The notes: a model not told the origin generated them from the sequence alone. Shown: positions 10,268 to 17,972, numbered from the stretch's first letter. The stretch: 43,204 nt of DNA from Paracoccaceae bacterium (GCA_013214635.1 JABSSC010000002.1:1-43204), one strand, 5' to 3'. Numbers and translations are program-made.

Positions 10268-11488
10268 TTGCCTGAGCGCACCACGACATTCCTGCGCAAC
10301 AACGCACCGTTCCTTCTGGCCGGTGTGATCCTTACCTTTTGCTCAAGCTTTGGTCAGACCTTTTTCATCTCGGTCTTTGCAGGTGCGATTCAGGATGAAT
10401 TCGGCCTGAGCCACGGTGCATGGGGCACGATCTATTCCGTCGGAACGATGGCCTCCGCCGCCGCGATGATCTGGGCTGGTGTTCTGACGGACGTTATGCG
10501 CGTTCGGCTTCTCGGGCCGATCGTTCTGGGATCGCTCGCCTGCGCTTGCCTTTTGATGGCGAGCGTCTCGTCGATCTTCATGCTCACGCTCGCTGTCTTC
10601 GCACTACGCCTCGCCGGTCAGGGGATGTCAGTCCATATCGGCGTCGTCGCCGTATCTCGTTGGTTCAACGCCAACCGGGGCAAAGCAATCTCAGTCGTCG
10701 TTCTGGGCGTGGCAGCTGGCGAGGCCCTGCTTCCCCTCATCTTCGCAAGCCTGCTTCCCCATTTTGACTGGCGTGTTTTGTGGGTCCTAGCCGCGTTAAT
10801 CGTGTTGGTTCTGGTGCCCATCCTTTGGCCGCTATTGCGGTTGGAACGCACACCTCAAGCCATCGCGCAGGACCAACAGACGACCGGCATGGATCAAAAT
10901 CAATGGACTCGCCGGAACATGCTCCGCCATCCACTATTCTGGTTCATCCTTCCCGCACTCTTGGCTCCGGCAGCGTTCTCAACGGCGTTCTTTTTCCAAC
11001 AGGTCCATCTGGCCGAGGTCAAAGGGTGGGGACACATCACGCTTGTCGCGCTTTTCCCAGTGTTCACCGCGTCTGCAATAACGTCGATGTTGGTCTTTGG
11101 TTGGCTTATCGACCGCATCGGAACGGCTCGTATCATGCCGTTCTTTCAAATTCCCATGGCTCTTGGGTTCTTGCTGTTCTCGTTTGCGGATTCGATCGCT
11201 GTCGCGGCACTGGCCATGGCACTGATGGGGATGAGCCAGGGTGCAAATTCAACCGTACCAAATGCGTTCTGGGCTGAATTTTACGGAACGCTGCATCTGG
11301 GGTCAGTAAAATCACTCGCGACGGCCTGCATGGTTCTCGGCACCGCCATTGGTCCTGCAATCACCGGACTGGGCATTGATGCGGGTATCCCATTCCCACA
11401 GCAGATGCCGTTCATAAGTTTGTATTTCCTCTGCGCCGCCGCGCTCGTGTATTTCGGCGTCACCCGCTATCGCAGCCTGCTGAGATAG
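10268..11488 (+). CDS. Major facilitator superfamily transporter
   Basis: This is a 406-residue inner-membrane transporter with about 12 hydrophobic segments in two six-helix halves. A longer polar loop near the middle (about residues 195-215) separates them. A degenerate MFS motif follows helix 2 (GVLTDVMRVR), and a second copy lies in the C-terminal half (GWLIDRIGTARI). The substrate cannot be read from the sequence; monocarboxylate/oxalate-type MFS members are one possibility. TTG at 10268 is the furthest upstream start giving an intact first helix; no strong ribosome binding site is visible, so the start is uncertain. The 3' end overlaps the convergent Smr gene by 22 bases. Confidence 0.85.
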   Translation: MPERTTTFLRNNAPFLLAGVILTFCSSFGQTFFISVFAGAIQDEFGLSHGAWGTIYSVGTMASAAAMIWAGVLTDVMRVRLLGPIVLGSLACACLLMASVSSIFMLTLAVFALRLAGQGMSVHIGVVAVSRWFNANRGKAISVVVLGVAAGEALLPLIFASLLPHFDWRVLWVLAALIVLVLVPILWPLLRLERTPQAIAQDQQTTGMDQNQWTRRNMLRHPLFWFILPALLAPAAFSTAFFFQQVHLAEVKGWGHITLVALFPVFTASAITSMLVFGWLIDRIGTARIMPFFQIPMALGFLLFSFADSIAVAALAMALMGMSQGANSTVPNAFWAEFYGTLHLGSVKSLATACMVLGTAIGPAITGLGIDAGIPFPQQMPFISLYFLCAAALVYFGVTRYRSLLR

Positions 11489-12051
11489 ACATAATATGCC
11501 CCTCCTCCTCCGTGGGAGATATGGGCCTGCGACACTTGCAGAACCTTGTCGCGCAAAGGCGGCAAGTCCAACCATTTGGGAACCTGATGCCGCAACACGC
11601 CCACGCGTTCCGGGATCGGACCGAGATCGGGTTTCTCTTTGCCCTTCCCCGTAATCACAAGAACCAAACGCTTTCCGCGCGCATGTGATCCAAGAACAAA
11701 CTGCGTCAGCGCGGTATGGGCGGCGTCTTGCGTCATTCCGTGAAGATCGATCCGCGCTTCGGGTTTCATTTTCCCCCGCGCCATCTTCCGAAACGCCTTT
11801 GTGTCCATCTTGACCGGCGACATCGGGGTGACTGCGGCCATCGTGCCACCCCTCGCCCTTTCACCGACGCGAAACGGTTCAAGCCTTAAGCCGGGCGCGG
11901 GTTTGGAATCAGATGTTTTTTTGACTGCCCGTGGAAGAGGCTCGTCATTCTTCGTGACCTGTTGCTTTTGAAAAGGGCGGGTTGTCTTGGCAACGCGATC
12001 CCACAGGTCTTTTTCCTCAGCGCTCAGCTGGCGGGGTTTCTTGCGCGCCAT
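11467..12051 (-). CDS. Smr (small MutS-related) domain protein
   Basis: The 194-residue protein has a basic, low-complexity N-terminal half (MARKKPRQLSAEEKDLWDRV) and a C-terminal Smr domain. The domain shows RIDLHGMTQDAAHTAL (the LDLHG signature), LVITGKGKEK and a C-terminal HISHGGGGAYYVYL. Smr domains have nicking or RNA endonuclease activity; stand-alone members such as YdaL/SmrA are poorly characterised. The ATG directly abuts the TGA of mltA with no spacer, so it is probably co-translated with mltA in the Tim44-mltA-smr order, which I recall from other alphaproteobacteria. The target of the nuclease is unknown. Confidence 0.9.
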   Translation of the reverse strand: MARKKPRQLSAEEKDLWDRVAKTTRPFQKQQVTKNDEPLPRAVKKTSDSKPAPGLRLEPFRVGERARGGTMAAVTPMSPVKMDTKAFRKMARGKMKPEARIDLHGMTQDAAHTALTQFVLGSHARGKRLVLVITGKGKEKPDLGPIPERVGVLRHQVPKWLDLPPLRDKVLQVSQAHISHGGGGAYYVYLSRLR

Positions 12052-13122
12052 TCATTCTACCGCTTCGGCCAAAGCAAAGGCTTGCTCCAGCGGCAACAAA
12101 ACAACCATGCGTCCGGGGTCACGGATCTCCCCGGCGGCCTTACCCGCATCTTCACCGGTTCCCACGAAAATATCCGCGCGTTGCGCGCCTTTGATCGCGG
12201 CCCCGGTATCTTGCGCAATCACCAATTTTCGCAGTGGGTTTCTGCCATCTTTCTCGATCCAGACCGGCGCACCCAATGGCGTGTATGCTGGATCAACCGC
12301 AATCGATCGACCCGCCGTTATCGATCGGTTCATTGCGCCAAGTGGCCCCAATTCAGACGGAACTTGACTGACTTCACGAAAGAACACGTAAGACGGGTTA
12401 AACCTCAAAAGCTCTGCGCCTGCCGACGGATTGCGCCGCACCCAGTTACGAATGGCTTGCGCAGACACCTGATGCGGTTGGAACGTGCCCCGGCGGATCA
12501 ACTCATTTCCTATCGACCGATAGGGGTGGCCGTTTTTCCCACCATACCCCACGCGAACGCTTTTCCCGTCGGGCAATCTGACCCGCCCAGACCCCTGAAT
12601 CTGGAGAAAGAACTTGTCGACCGGGTCAGACAGCCAAACAATCTCAAGCCCGCGGTTGGACAGAACCCCGCTTTGCTCAATCTGCGCGCGCGTGTACCAC
12701 GCCTGTCCGCGCGGGGCCTCGGGCGGCAATCGATAAAGCGGATAGCGATAGGTGCTTGTTCGAACCCGCGACCCCGGCAATTCAGGTTCGAAATATCCTG
12801 TAAACAACATTGGGTCGCCGTCTTCGATCAAGACAGGTCGAAAGAACAACTCAAAGAACGATCGGGCGTCTGGGTCCGTTCGCGCATATGCGCAGATCGG
12901 CTCCCACACAGGACCATCAAGATCCATGCAAGTATCCAGGAAAACAGAAAGGGCGGCCGAATGATCATCGTCCGCCCAGCCATCCAGGTCTTTGAAATCC
13001 AAAACAGTCGACGTGGTTTCGGCCTGAGCCCCAGTTGCCATCGCGACCGACAGAACGGTGACCTTAGCCGCCTGTGCCCACCAAGCGCCAGTTCGGATCG
13101 TCCACGCCCATGGGGCGCGCAA
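12052..13122 (-). CDS. mltA: Membrane-bound-type lytic murein transglycosylase A (MltA), probably exported
   Basis: MltA cleaves the MurNAc-GlcNAc bond of peptidoglycan, forming 1,6-anhydro ends. Family blocks are FTGYFEPELPGSR, FFLQIQGSGRVRLPDG and YVFFREV. The C-terminal 3D domain is VDPAYTPLGAPVWI...LVIAQDTGAAIKGAQRADIF with catalytic Asp residues. The start is unclear because every candidate overlaps the Tim44-like gene. A TTG at 13122 gives a 356-residue product beginning with a plausible signal peptide ending ATGAQA; a longer TTG start at 13197 is possible. No lipobox cysteine follows the cleavage site, unlike E. coli MltA, so the enzyme is probably periplasmic and soluble rather than a lipoprotein. 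Confidence 0.9.
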   Translation of the reverse strand: MRAPWAWTIRTGAWWAQAAKVTVLSVAMATGAQAETTSTVLDFKDLDGWADDDHSAALSVFLDTCMDLDGPVWEPICAYARTDPDARSFFELFFRPVLIEDGDPMLFTGYFEPELPGSRVRTSTYRYPLYRLPPEAPRGQAWYTRAQIEQSGVLSNRGLEIVWLSDPVDKFFLQIQGSGRVRLPDGKSVRVGYGGKNGHPYRSIGNELIRRGTFQPHQVSAQAIRNWVRRNPSAGAELLRFNPSYVFFREVSQVPSELGPLGAMNRSITAGRSIAVDPAYTPLGAPVWIEKDGRNPLRKLVIAQDTGAAIKGAQRADIFVGTGEDAGKAAGEIRDPGRMVVLLPLEQAFALAEAVE

Positions 13123-13732
13123 AGGTCCAGACGTCTTTTTGACGTTTGATTTCGTTGGGATTTCCTTCAACGATCTCTCCGGCCTCGTTACGAACAACGA
13201 AGGTCAACTCACCGACAAATCGCACTGTCACCTCGGCTTCGGATGACCCGCGGTCGAATTCTGCATCTGCAAGTGCCAGCTCTCGCACACCTACAAAGCT
13301 TGCGTCGACCTCAAGTCCCTGGTCCTTGCGCTGAGTTATAACCGCGTCGAAGGCTTCGGCAATGTCATCAGAAAGAAAGTTCCGGACACTGTCCAAATCG
13401 CCACTCTCGAACGCCATGAGAATCATTTCATAGGCCCCTCGGGCACCTTCAAGGAACTCACTGACGTTGAAGCCCGGCTCAGCCGTTTTCATCGCGCCCA
13501 GCGCCTTGGCCGCATCGGTTCCGTCTTCGACATAATCCGTGATGTCGCGATCCGCGCCACCTTCGATCACATCAAATTCGGGGCGATCGCTGCGTGCACG
13601 CTCTTGCGCGTCAGGCAACTGAACGGGCGGTTTTTCAAACCCTTCACGAGTGCCGAGAACACTGCGCAGACGCAAAATCAAGAAAACTGCGATACCCGCA
13701 AGAACCAGCAGTTGGATGATGGCAGAACTCAT
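13064..13732 (-). CDS. Tim44/TimA family adaptor protein
   Basis: This is a 222-residue membrane-anchored protein. One N-terminal hydrophobic helix (residues 4-21, IIQLLVLAGIAVFLILRL) is followed by an acidic linker. The Tim44-like domain starts at about residue 90, with FNVSEFLEGARGAYEMIL and DLDSVRNFLSDDIAEAFD. In mitochondria the homologous fold recruits Hsp70 to the import channel; bacterial members are membrane-associated with no settled function. The gene is divergent from fxsA, 109 bp apart, and overlaps mltA downstream. From memory, a Tim44 gene between fxsA/secB and mltA is conserved in alphaproteobacteria. Confidence 0.9.
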   Translation of the reverse strand: MSSAIIQLLVLAGIAVFLILRLRSVLGTREGFEKPPVQLPDAQERARSDRPEFDVIEGGADRDITDYVEDGTDAAKALGAMKTAEPGFNVSEFLEGARGAYEMILMAFESGDLDSVRNFLSDDIAEAFDAVITQRKDQGLEVDASFVGVRELALADAEFDRGSSEAEVTVRFVGELTFVVRNEAGEIVEGNPNEIKRQKDVWTFARPMGVDDPNWRLVGTGG

Positions 13733-13841
13733 CGAAACCTCGTGTTTGTCCGGAGACAGAATGGAATATACCCGTCAGGGACCTTATGTAGGGCACGGAT
13801 AGGGGCGAGTCTACTGCGCCACATTGCAACTTGAGGGTCTA

Positions 13842-14327
13842 ATGCCGCTGTTTCTCGTCTTTTTGATCGTGCCGTTGATCGAAATTGGTCTTTTCATTCA
13901 AATCGGAGGCATCATTGGGCTTTGGCCAACGCTGGGCATCGTTGTGCTGACCGCCATCCTCGGGACCTATCTTGTGCGCGAACAAGGGTTGCGGGCTTTG
14001 GCCGATGTCCAACAGTCATTTCAACAACTCGACAACCCGTCTGAACCCCTCGCGCACGGCGCAATGATCCTGTTTTCCGGTGCACTTCTTTTGACGCCGG
14101 GCTTTTTCACAGACGCGGTTGGGTTTGCGCTTCTTGCACCGCCGGTCCGGCGCTGGCTGTATCGCTATATTTCCTCGCGCGTTCAGGCACGCGGAAACGT
14201 GAACATGACCTTCACGACAACAACCGGCGCTGGATCGCGCAATGATCAAACCATCGACGTCGAGTTTGAAGAGGTGGAAATCAAGCCGGGTGATCCAAAT
14301 TCACCGTCAGGCTGGACCAAGCATTGA
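13842..14327 (+). CDS. fxsA: FxsA family membrane protein
   Basis: The 161-residue inner-membrane protein begins MPLFLVFLIVPLIEIGLF. It has about four hydrophobic segments, the family core (GLWPTLGIVVLTAILGTYLVREQG) and a charged cytoplasmic tail. E. coli FxsA (YjeG) relieves phage T7 exclusion when overproduced; its normal role is unknown. The ATG at 13842 is preferred over an upstream TTG because it starts the family N-terminus and has a GAGGG ribosome binding site. A hairpin terminator separates it from secB. Confidence 0.92.
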   Translation: MPLFLVFLIVPLIEIGLFIQIGGIIGLWPTLGIVVLTAILGTYLVREQGLRALADVQQSFQQLDNPSEPLAHGAMILFSGALLLTPGFFTDAVGFALLAPPVRRWLYRYISSRVQARGNVNMTFTTTTGAGSRNDQTIDVEFEEVEIKPGDPNSPSGWTKH

Positions 14328-14335
14328 GACCCCCC

Positions 14336-14367
14336 GCGCGCTCTGTTAGAGACGCGCCCGAGTTTTT
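14336..14367 (+). terminator. Likely intrinsic terminator between fxsA and secB
   Basis: GCGCG-CTCT (14336-14344) pairs with AGAG-CGCGC (14348-14357), with one bulged A and a GTT loop. The T-rich tract AGTTTTT follows. The hairpin lies just after the fxsA stop and about 20 bases before the secB start region. It could end fxsA transcripts or attenuate read-through into secB. Confidence 0.55.
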
Positions 14368-14386
14368 ATTTTAACGGAGTCGCCAG

Positions 14387-14893
14387 ATGGCCGAGACCGA
14401 TACCGCTGCACCAACCGCTGCTGCCCAGCCCAAAATGCAAATTCTTGCGCAGTTCATCCGCGACATGTCCTTCGAGAACAACCTCGCGCGGAAAAGCATT
14501 GACGGAAACGTCACGCCAGACGTTCAGGTACAGGTCGCGCTCGACGGCAAAAAGCGCAACGTCGAGAACCAGTTTGAAGTGATGACAAAGTTCAACATCA
14601 CCTCAAAGAACAAGGGCACAGACGACACTCTGTTCCTGCTTGAGCTTGAATATTCTGGCGTTTTCCTGATTGAGAACGTTCCTGACGAGCAGATGCATCC
14701 ATTCCTTCTGATCGAATGCCCGCGGATGCTCTTCCCATTCGTGCGTCGGATCGTCAGCGACATCACGCGTGACGGTGGATTCCCGCCGCTGAACCTCGAC
14801 AACATCGACTTTATGGCTCTCTACCGCCAGAACCTTGCCCAGCGTCAGGTGCAGGCAGCGGACTCCGGTGCTGGGGACGCACCAGTCAACTAA
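14387..14893 (+). CDS. secB: Protein-export chaperone SecB
   Basis: SecB is a cytosolic tetrameric chaperone that keeps precursors unfolded and hands them to SecA. The 168-residue length is normal. Conserved blocks are AQFIRDMSFEN, VQVQVALDGKK, FLLELEYSGVF, ECPRMLFPFVRRIVSDITRDGGFPPL and the substrate-groove/SecA region. The protein has the usual acidic surface and an Ala/Gln-rich tail. The start ATG follows an ACGGAG ribosome binding site. It converges on dnaQ with an 8-bp overlap of the 3' ends. Confidence 0.97.
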   Translation: MAETDTAAPTAAAQPKMQILAQFIRDMSFENNLARKSIDGNVTPDVQVQVALDGKKRNVENQFEVMTKFNITSKNKGTDDTLFLLELEYSGVFLIENVPDEQMHPFLLIECPRMLFPFVRRIVSDITRDGGFPPLNLDNIDFMALYRQNLAQRQVQAADSGAGDAPVN

Positions 14894-15575
14894 AGTCGTT
14901 CCACAACGCATTTTCAGGCAGCGCGGCCAAAAATTCGGCATGCGCTGCCTTTTCTTTTTCAGTGAGCCGAGGCTTCAAAGGGGTCGGCCGCGCCGCGACT
15001 GTTTGCATCTGTGCAGTTGACCTTTCGGCCGATGCATCCTGACGACCCAAAACAAGGCCCGGCTGCCGCCCACCGATAAGCTCAAGATACACCTCAGCAA
15101 GGATTTCGCTGTCAAGAAGCGCTCCATGCAGTGTCCGCGATGAGTTATCGATCCCGAAACGTCGGCAAAGCGCATCAAGCGACGCAGGTGAACCGGGATA
15201 TCGTTTTCGCGCGATCGCCAAAGTATCGGTTGCCTGCTCAAACGGGATGCCTGGTTTGCCCAGCCACCGAAGCTCTGCATTTATGAATTTCATGTCAAAC
15301 GACGCGTTGTGAATCACCAGCTTTGCATCACCAACGAAATTCACGAATTCATCTGCGATCTTTGCAAACACCGGTTTGTCGGCCAGAAACTCGTCGCCCA
15401 GACCGTGTACCGCAAATGCTTCTGCCGGCATTGATCGTTCGGGATTGATATATTGATGGTAAGTGCGGCCGGTTGGCATGTGGTTGATCAGCTCCACACC
15501 CCCGATTTCAACGATGCGATCACCTGCTTCGGGGTCGAGACCGGTGGTCTCGGTATCCATTACGATTTCGCGCAA
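14886..15575 (-). CDS. dnaQ: DNA polymerase III epsilon subunit (proofreading exonuclease)
   Basis: This is the 3'-5' exonuclease subunit of the replicative polymerase. The 229 residues contain ExoI (MDTETTGLDPE, catalytic Asp and Glu), ExoII (VIHNASFDMKF) and the His-containing ExoIII (TLHGALLDSEILAEVY), all intact. A flexible C-terminal stretch rich in Ala/Gln/Pro ends in a motif expected to bind the alpha subunit. It is the last gene of the maf-aroE-coaE-dnaQ run, two bases downstream of coaE. Confidence 0.97.
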   Translation of the reverse strand: MREIVMDTETTGLDPEAGDRIVEIGGVELINHMPTGRTYHQYINPERSMPAEAFAVHGLGDEFLADKPVFAKIADEFVNFVGDAKLVIHNASFDMKFINAELRWLGKPGIPFEQATDTLAIARKRYPGSPASLDALCRRFGIDNSSRTLHGALLDSEILAEVYLELIGGRQPGLVLGRQDASAERSTAQMQTVAARPTPLKPRLTEKEKAAHAEFLAALPENALWNDFS

Positions 15576-15577
15576 AG

Positions 15578-16168
15578 CTACACCTGTCCCTTGAATGCCA
15601 TCATCAGAGTCTGAACCTGCGCGTGCATGTGTTCAAGACTATCCGTGACAATGATGTGATCCGCCCGGGCGCGTTTTTCTGCATCAGGCATCTGACGGGC
15701 GAGGAGGCGCTCGAAATCCGCCTCCGTCATACCCGACCGTGCAAGAACCCGGTCGCGCTGCGTTTCCGGATCAACGGACACGACAATGGTTTCCGCCATT
15801 TCCTGATCTGCCCCGGTTTCAAACAAAAGCGGGATATCAAAGATGACAACGTCGGCTTCGGAAGATTTTGCAAATGCATCTCGATCGGCCCGTACGAGGG
15901 GATGGATTGCTGCTTCGATCAAAGGGAGAAGCTTGGGGTCTTTGGAAATCGCTTCTTTTAACCGTGCTCGGTCAACCGACCCAGCGACGACCGCATCGGG
16001 CGCAAGTTCGGACATTGCCAGCGCGCCTGGCTGATCCTTGGCGTAAAGGCGGTGTACTGCGGAATCCGCGTCCCAAACATCGGCGCCGAGATCCCGAAAG
16101 GCCGCGGCAGTCGTTGATTTTCCCATCCCGATAGAGCCTGTAAGCCCAATGCGCAGCGGGCCCGTCAT
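15578..16168 (-). CDS. coaE: Dephospho-CoA kinase
   Basis: CoaE performs the last step of coenzyme A synthesis, phosphorylating the 3'-OH of dephospho-CoA. The 196-residue P-loop kinase has Walker A GSIGMGKST (11-19), the substrate motif DADSAVHRLY, the CoA-domain block VIFDIPLLFETG and a lid ARSGMTEADFERLLARQM. The start overlaps the aroE stop (ATGA). Confidence 0.96.
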   Translation of the reverse strand: MTGPLRIGLTGSIGMGKSTTAAAFRDLGADVWDADSAVHRLYAKDQPGALAMSELAPDAVVAGSVDRARLKEAISKDPKLLPLIEAAIHPLVRADRDAFAKSSEADVVIFDIPLLFETGADQEMAETIVVSVDPETQRDRVLARSGMTEADFERLLARQMPDAEKRARADHIIVTDSLEHMHAQVQTLMMAFKGQV

Positions 16169-17001
16169 TCCGCAAGTATCGCCTGCCGCGTCGCGTCCGT
16201 CACCTCAGGCCGTTTTCCAAACCAGCGTTCAAAACCGGGAACAGCCTGATACAGAAGCATTCCCAAACCATCGACAGTTGTGTGACCGCGCGATTTCGCC
16301 TCTTTCAAAAGATCAGTCTCAAGCGGTGTGTAGACGAGATCGGTCACCACGGCCGATTTCGCCAATCCATCGATCGAGATGCGAAACTCCGACTTACCAA
16401 CCATTCCAAGAGAACTGGCATTCACAAGAAGCGTTGCCCCGTCCATTAGATCTCCCACACGCACCCAATCGGTTACGGTAAGCTTGGTACCAAACTCTTG
16501 TCTAAGGGCTTCGGCCCGGGACTTCGTGCGATTGGTGATGCGAATGTCCTGCACGCCGGCGTCCAAAAGAGCTTGGATAACCGCACGCGACGCGCCACCG
16601 GCGCCAACAATCGCCGCAGGACCAGATGCAGGATCCCACTCCGGCGCTCCAGACCTCAAATTCTCAATGAATCCAACACCATCCGTGTTATCAGCGTGAA
16701 CCGTCCCATCAGCCCGAAAAATCAGCGTATTCGCCGCTCCGGCCAGCGCAGCACGATCGGTCACAGCATCGGCGAGCGCCAGCACACGCTCCTTGTGCGG
16801 AATAGTGACATTGGCCCCGACAAATCCCAGCTTTGGAAGCGTCTTCAACGCGTCCGCCAGATTCTCAGAAGAAATATCCATCGGTACGTAATGGCCTTGC
16901 AGGCCATGCGCCTCCAACCAATGCCGGAAAAGACGCGGCGATTTGGAATGCGCAACCGGTGACCCGATAACACCGGCAAGGGGAATTTTCGTGTCGCTCA
17001 T
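16165..17001 (-). CDS. aroE: Shikimate dehydrogenase (NADP)
   Basis: AroE reduces 3-dehydroshikimate to shikimate in aromatic amino acid synthesis. The 278-residue protein shows the shikimate site [16 protein letters not shown], the catalytic Lys in ANVTIPHKE, Asn/Asp in DNTDGVGF, and the Rossmann loop [10 protein letters not shown] basic NADP-binding patch ([10 protein letters not shown]) follows. C-terminal [19 protein letters not shown] is canonical. It overlaps maf upstream and coaE downstream by ATGA junctions. Confidence 0.97.
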   Translation of the reverse strand: MSDTKIPLAGVIGSPVAHSKSPRLFRHWLEAHGLQGHYVPMDISSENLADALKTLPKLGFVGANVTIPHKERVLALADAVTDRAALAGAANTLIFRADGTVHADNTDGVGFIENLRSGAPEWDPASGPAAIVGAGGASRAVIQALLDAGVQDIRITNRTKSRAEALRQEFGTKLTVTDWVRVGDLMDGATLLVNASSLGMVGKSEFRISIDGLAKSAVVTDLVYTPLETDLLKEAKSRGHTTVDGLGMLLYQAVPGFERWFGKRPEVTDATRQAILAE

Positions 17002-17594
17002 GCTGGAATCCGTCCTGTCATCGACAGAAAATTCAGAAGCTCCAGAAGTGGCAACCCCTGAATGACAAAATGATCACCCTGTATCCGAGAAAACAACCGA
17101 ACACCTTCGGCCTCGATCATATATCCGCCAACACAATACTGAATGTCGTCCCAGTTTCGGCTCACATAGCTTTCAAGATATCCATCGCTGAAATCCCGCA
17201 TTGTCAGCGTCGCGACACCGACATGCCGCCAAACAGGTTGGCCGTCCTCATAGATAACGGCGGCCGAGTAAAGCCGATGGGACTTTCCGCGCAACACACC
17301 CAACTGTTCCATAAGGTGCTCTGGCGACGTTGGCTTGGACAATAGGCCACCATCATAGGCCAGAACCTGATCCGACCCAATAACAAGCCCGCCGGGTGAC
17401 TTCCCGGCAACCTTGCGCGCCTTCGCTTCTGCAAGCGCATCAGCTATATCGCGGGGTGGCGCACCTTCGGCCTCCAATGAGGCTGTGATCGCATCCTCAT
17501 CTATGCGCGCAGGAACGGCTTCAAAAGCCAGGCCAGCGGCCTGTAGCATTTTGGCGCGGCTTTCAGACGCCGAGGCGAGCGTAAATTCTGACAT
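16998..17594 (-). CDS. maf: Maf-family nucleotide pyrophosphatase
   Basis: Maf proteins hydrolyse non-canonical or modified nucleoside triphosphates (dTTP/UTP or 7-methyl-GTP, depending on subclass) to monophosphates. The 198 residues begin with the signature [12 protein letters not shown], followed by the DED block ARIDEDAI, the AEAKA helix, [12 protein letters not shown] and [13 protein letters not shown]. Which nucleotide this one prefers cannot be decided by eye. It is the first gene of a four-gene minus-strand run, reading away from the putative origin. Confidence 0.92.
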   Translation of the reverse strand: MSEFTLASASESRAKMLQAAGLAFEAVPARIDEDAITASLEAEGAPPRDIADALAEAKARKVAGKSPGGLVIGSDQVLAYDGGLLSKPTSPEHLMEQLGVLRGKSHRLYSAAVIYEDGQPVWRHVGVATLTMRDFSDGYLESYVSRNWDDIQYCVGGYMIEAEGVRLFSRIQGDHFVIQGLPLLELLNFLSMTGRIPA

Positions 17595-17601
17595 ATAACC
17601 C

Positions 17602-17610
17602 TGTGCATAA
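17602..17610 (-). promoter_or_regulatory. DnaA box (perfect consensus)
   Basis: TGTGCATAA on the plus strand reads TTATGCACA on the minus strand, an exact match to the TTATNCACA consensus for DnaA. It is eight bases upstream of the maf start codon, at the left edge of the putative origin. Confidence 0.65.
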
Positions 17611-17623
17611 CTCGAGGACGATG

Positions 17624-17654
17624 GATCTTAAGATGTTGGTAACATCCTTAGATC
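17624..17654. repeat. Two-step inverted repeat in the putative origin
   Basis: Outer arms GATCT (17624-17628) and AGATC (17650-17654) and inner arms GATGTT (17632-17637) and AACATC (17641-17646) are both perfect. They are separated by symmetrical 3-base internal loops around a GGT centre. It could form a cruciform or be a dimeric protein site. Confidence 0.6.
17628..17643 (+). promoter_or_regulatory. CtrA-like binding site
   Basis: TTAA (17628-17631), seven bases, then GTAAC (17639-17643) differs at one position from the TTAA-N7-TTAAC site of the alphaproteobacterial cell-cycle regulator CtrA. It overlaps the inverted repeat at 17624-17654. Position in an origin echoes Caulobacter, but CtrA control of replication is not general in Rhodobacterales. 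Confidence 0.35.
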
Positions 17655-17701
17655 TTGAGCTTCCCAGCTGTTTTGAGAGCGCTGCACATTCTGTTCAAGT
17701 T

Positions 17702-17715
17702 TTTTCCACCGTGGA
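17702..17715 (+). promoter_or_regulatory. Near-consensus DnaA box overlapping a small palindrome
   Basis: TTTTCCACC at 17702-17710 matches TTTTCCACA at eight of nine positions. Its end overlaps the palindrome TCCAC-C-GTGGA at 17705-17715. Confidence 0.4.
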
Positions 17716-17794
17716 GTTCTTGTTTAAGGACTCAGCGAATGAAATGGGGACTTACAAGTTATCCCTGATTTATCCTCTCCCAATGGCCCTCTTA

Positions 17795-17807
17795 AATATC
17801 TGATATT
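17795..17807. repeat. Inverted repeat inside the AT-rich tract
   Basis: AATATC and GATATT flank a single T. The repeat lies in the most AT-rich stretch (17791-17822), a candidate DNA unwinding element. Confidence 0.5.
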
Positions 17808-17829
17808 GTTATAAAAAATTAGGTTCCTG

Positions 17830-17844
17830 CCGGAAGTCTTCCGG
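17830..17844. repeat. Perfect 7-bp-arm palindrome CCGGAAG/CTTCCGG
   Basis: CCGGAAG (17830-17836) and CTTCCGG (17838-17844) surround one T. It stands directly right of the AT-rich tract. It is too compact for a stable hairpin and is more like an operator or replication-protein site. Confidence 0.55.
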
Positions 17845-17877
17845 ATAGTCCACACCGCTTTTTCCGGGGATACTTAT

Positions 17878-17908
17878 GGGGACAACAATGGTGATCCCCA
17901 TTGTCCCC
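17878..17908. repeat. Bulged inverted repeat before hemJ
   Basis: GGGGA (17878-17882) and CAATGG (17886-17891) pair with CCATTGTCCCC (17898-17908), leaving a 3-base bulge on the left arm and a 6-base loop. There is no T-run after it, so it is not an intrinsic terminator. It lies 64 bases upstream of hemJ. Confidence 0.5.
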
Positions 17909-17972
17909 AGCACAACATCAAACACTACTTCTTTTCATTTCTATATTTATATTAATGGTCTAAGGACGGGCC

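Larger units (their letters stand above)
17595..17972. other. Putative chromosomal replication origin (oriC)
   Basis: This 378-bp region between divergent maf and hemJ is the longest gene-free stretch here and is visibly more AT-rich than its surroundings. It holds a perfect DnaA box (17602-17610), an eight-of-nine match (17702-17710) and a weak box (17846-17854). It also holds a CtrA-like site, one GANTC methylation site (GACTC, 17729-17733), five small inverted repeats and two AT-only-like tracts. The tract at 17791-17822 has 27 A/T of 32. It lies 3-5 kb from two parS sites and 6-7 kb from parAB. Known alphaproteobacterial origins lie near hem genes, rho-mnmE-mnmG-parAB and maf-aroE-coaE-dnaQ (Caulobacter Cori is the model). 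Origin function is inferred. Confidence 0.7.

Noticed and set aside
11962-13149. Long plus-strand open frame (395 codons) opposite mltA
   Set aside because: It is antisense to a well-supported MltA with recognised motifs. Its product is Arg/Pro/His-rich low-complexity sequence with no domain, typical of a shadow frame in GC-rich DNA.
16165-17594. Whether maf-aroE-coaE-dnaQ is an unusual operon
   Set aside because: This order with ATGA overlaps is, from memory, standard for alphaproteobacteria near the origin.
17759-17778. Two further possible DnaA boxes (TTATCCCTG, TTATCCTCT)
   Set aside because: They match only the first six bases of TTATCCACA, so they are too weak to annotate. They are mentioned because they lie in the putative origin.
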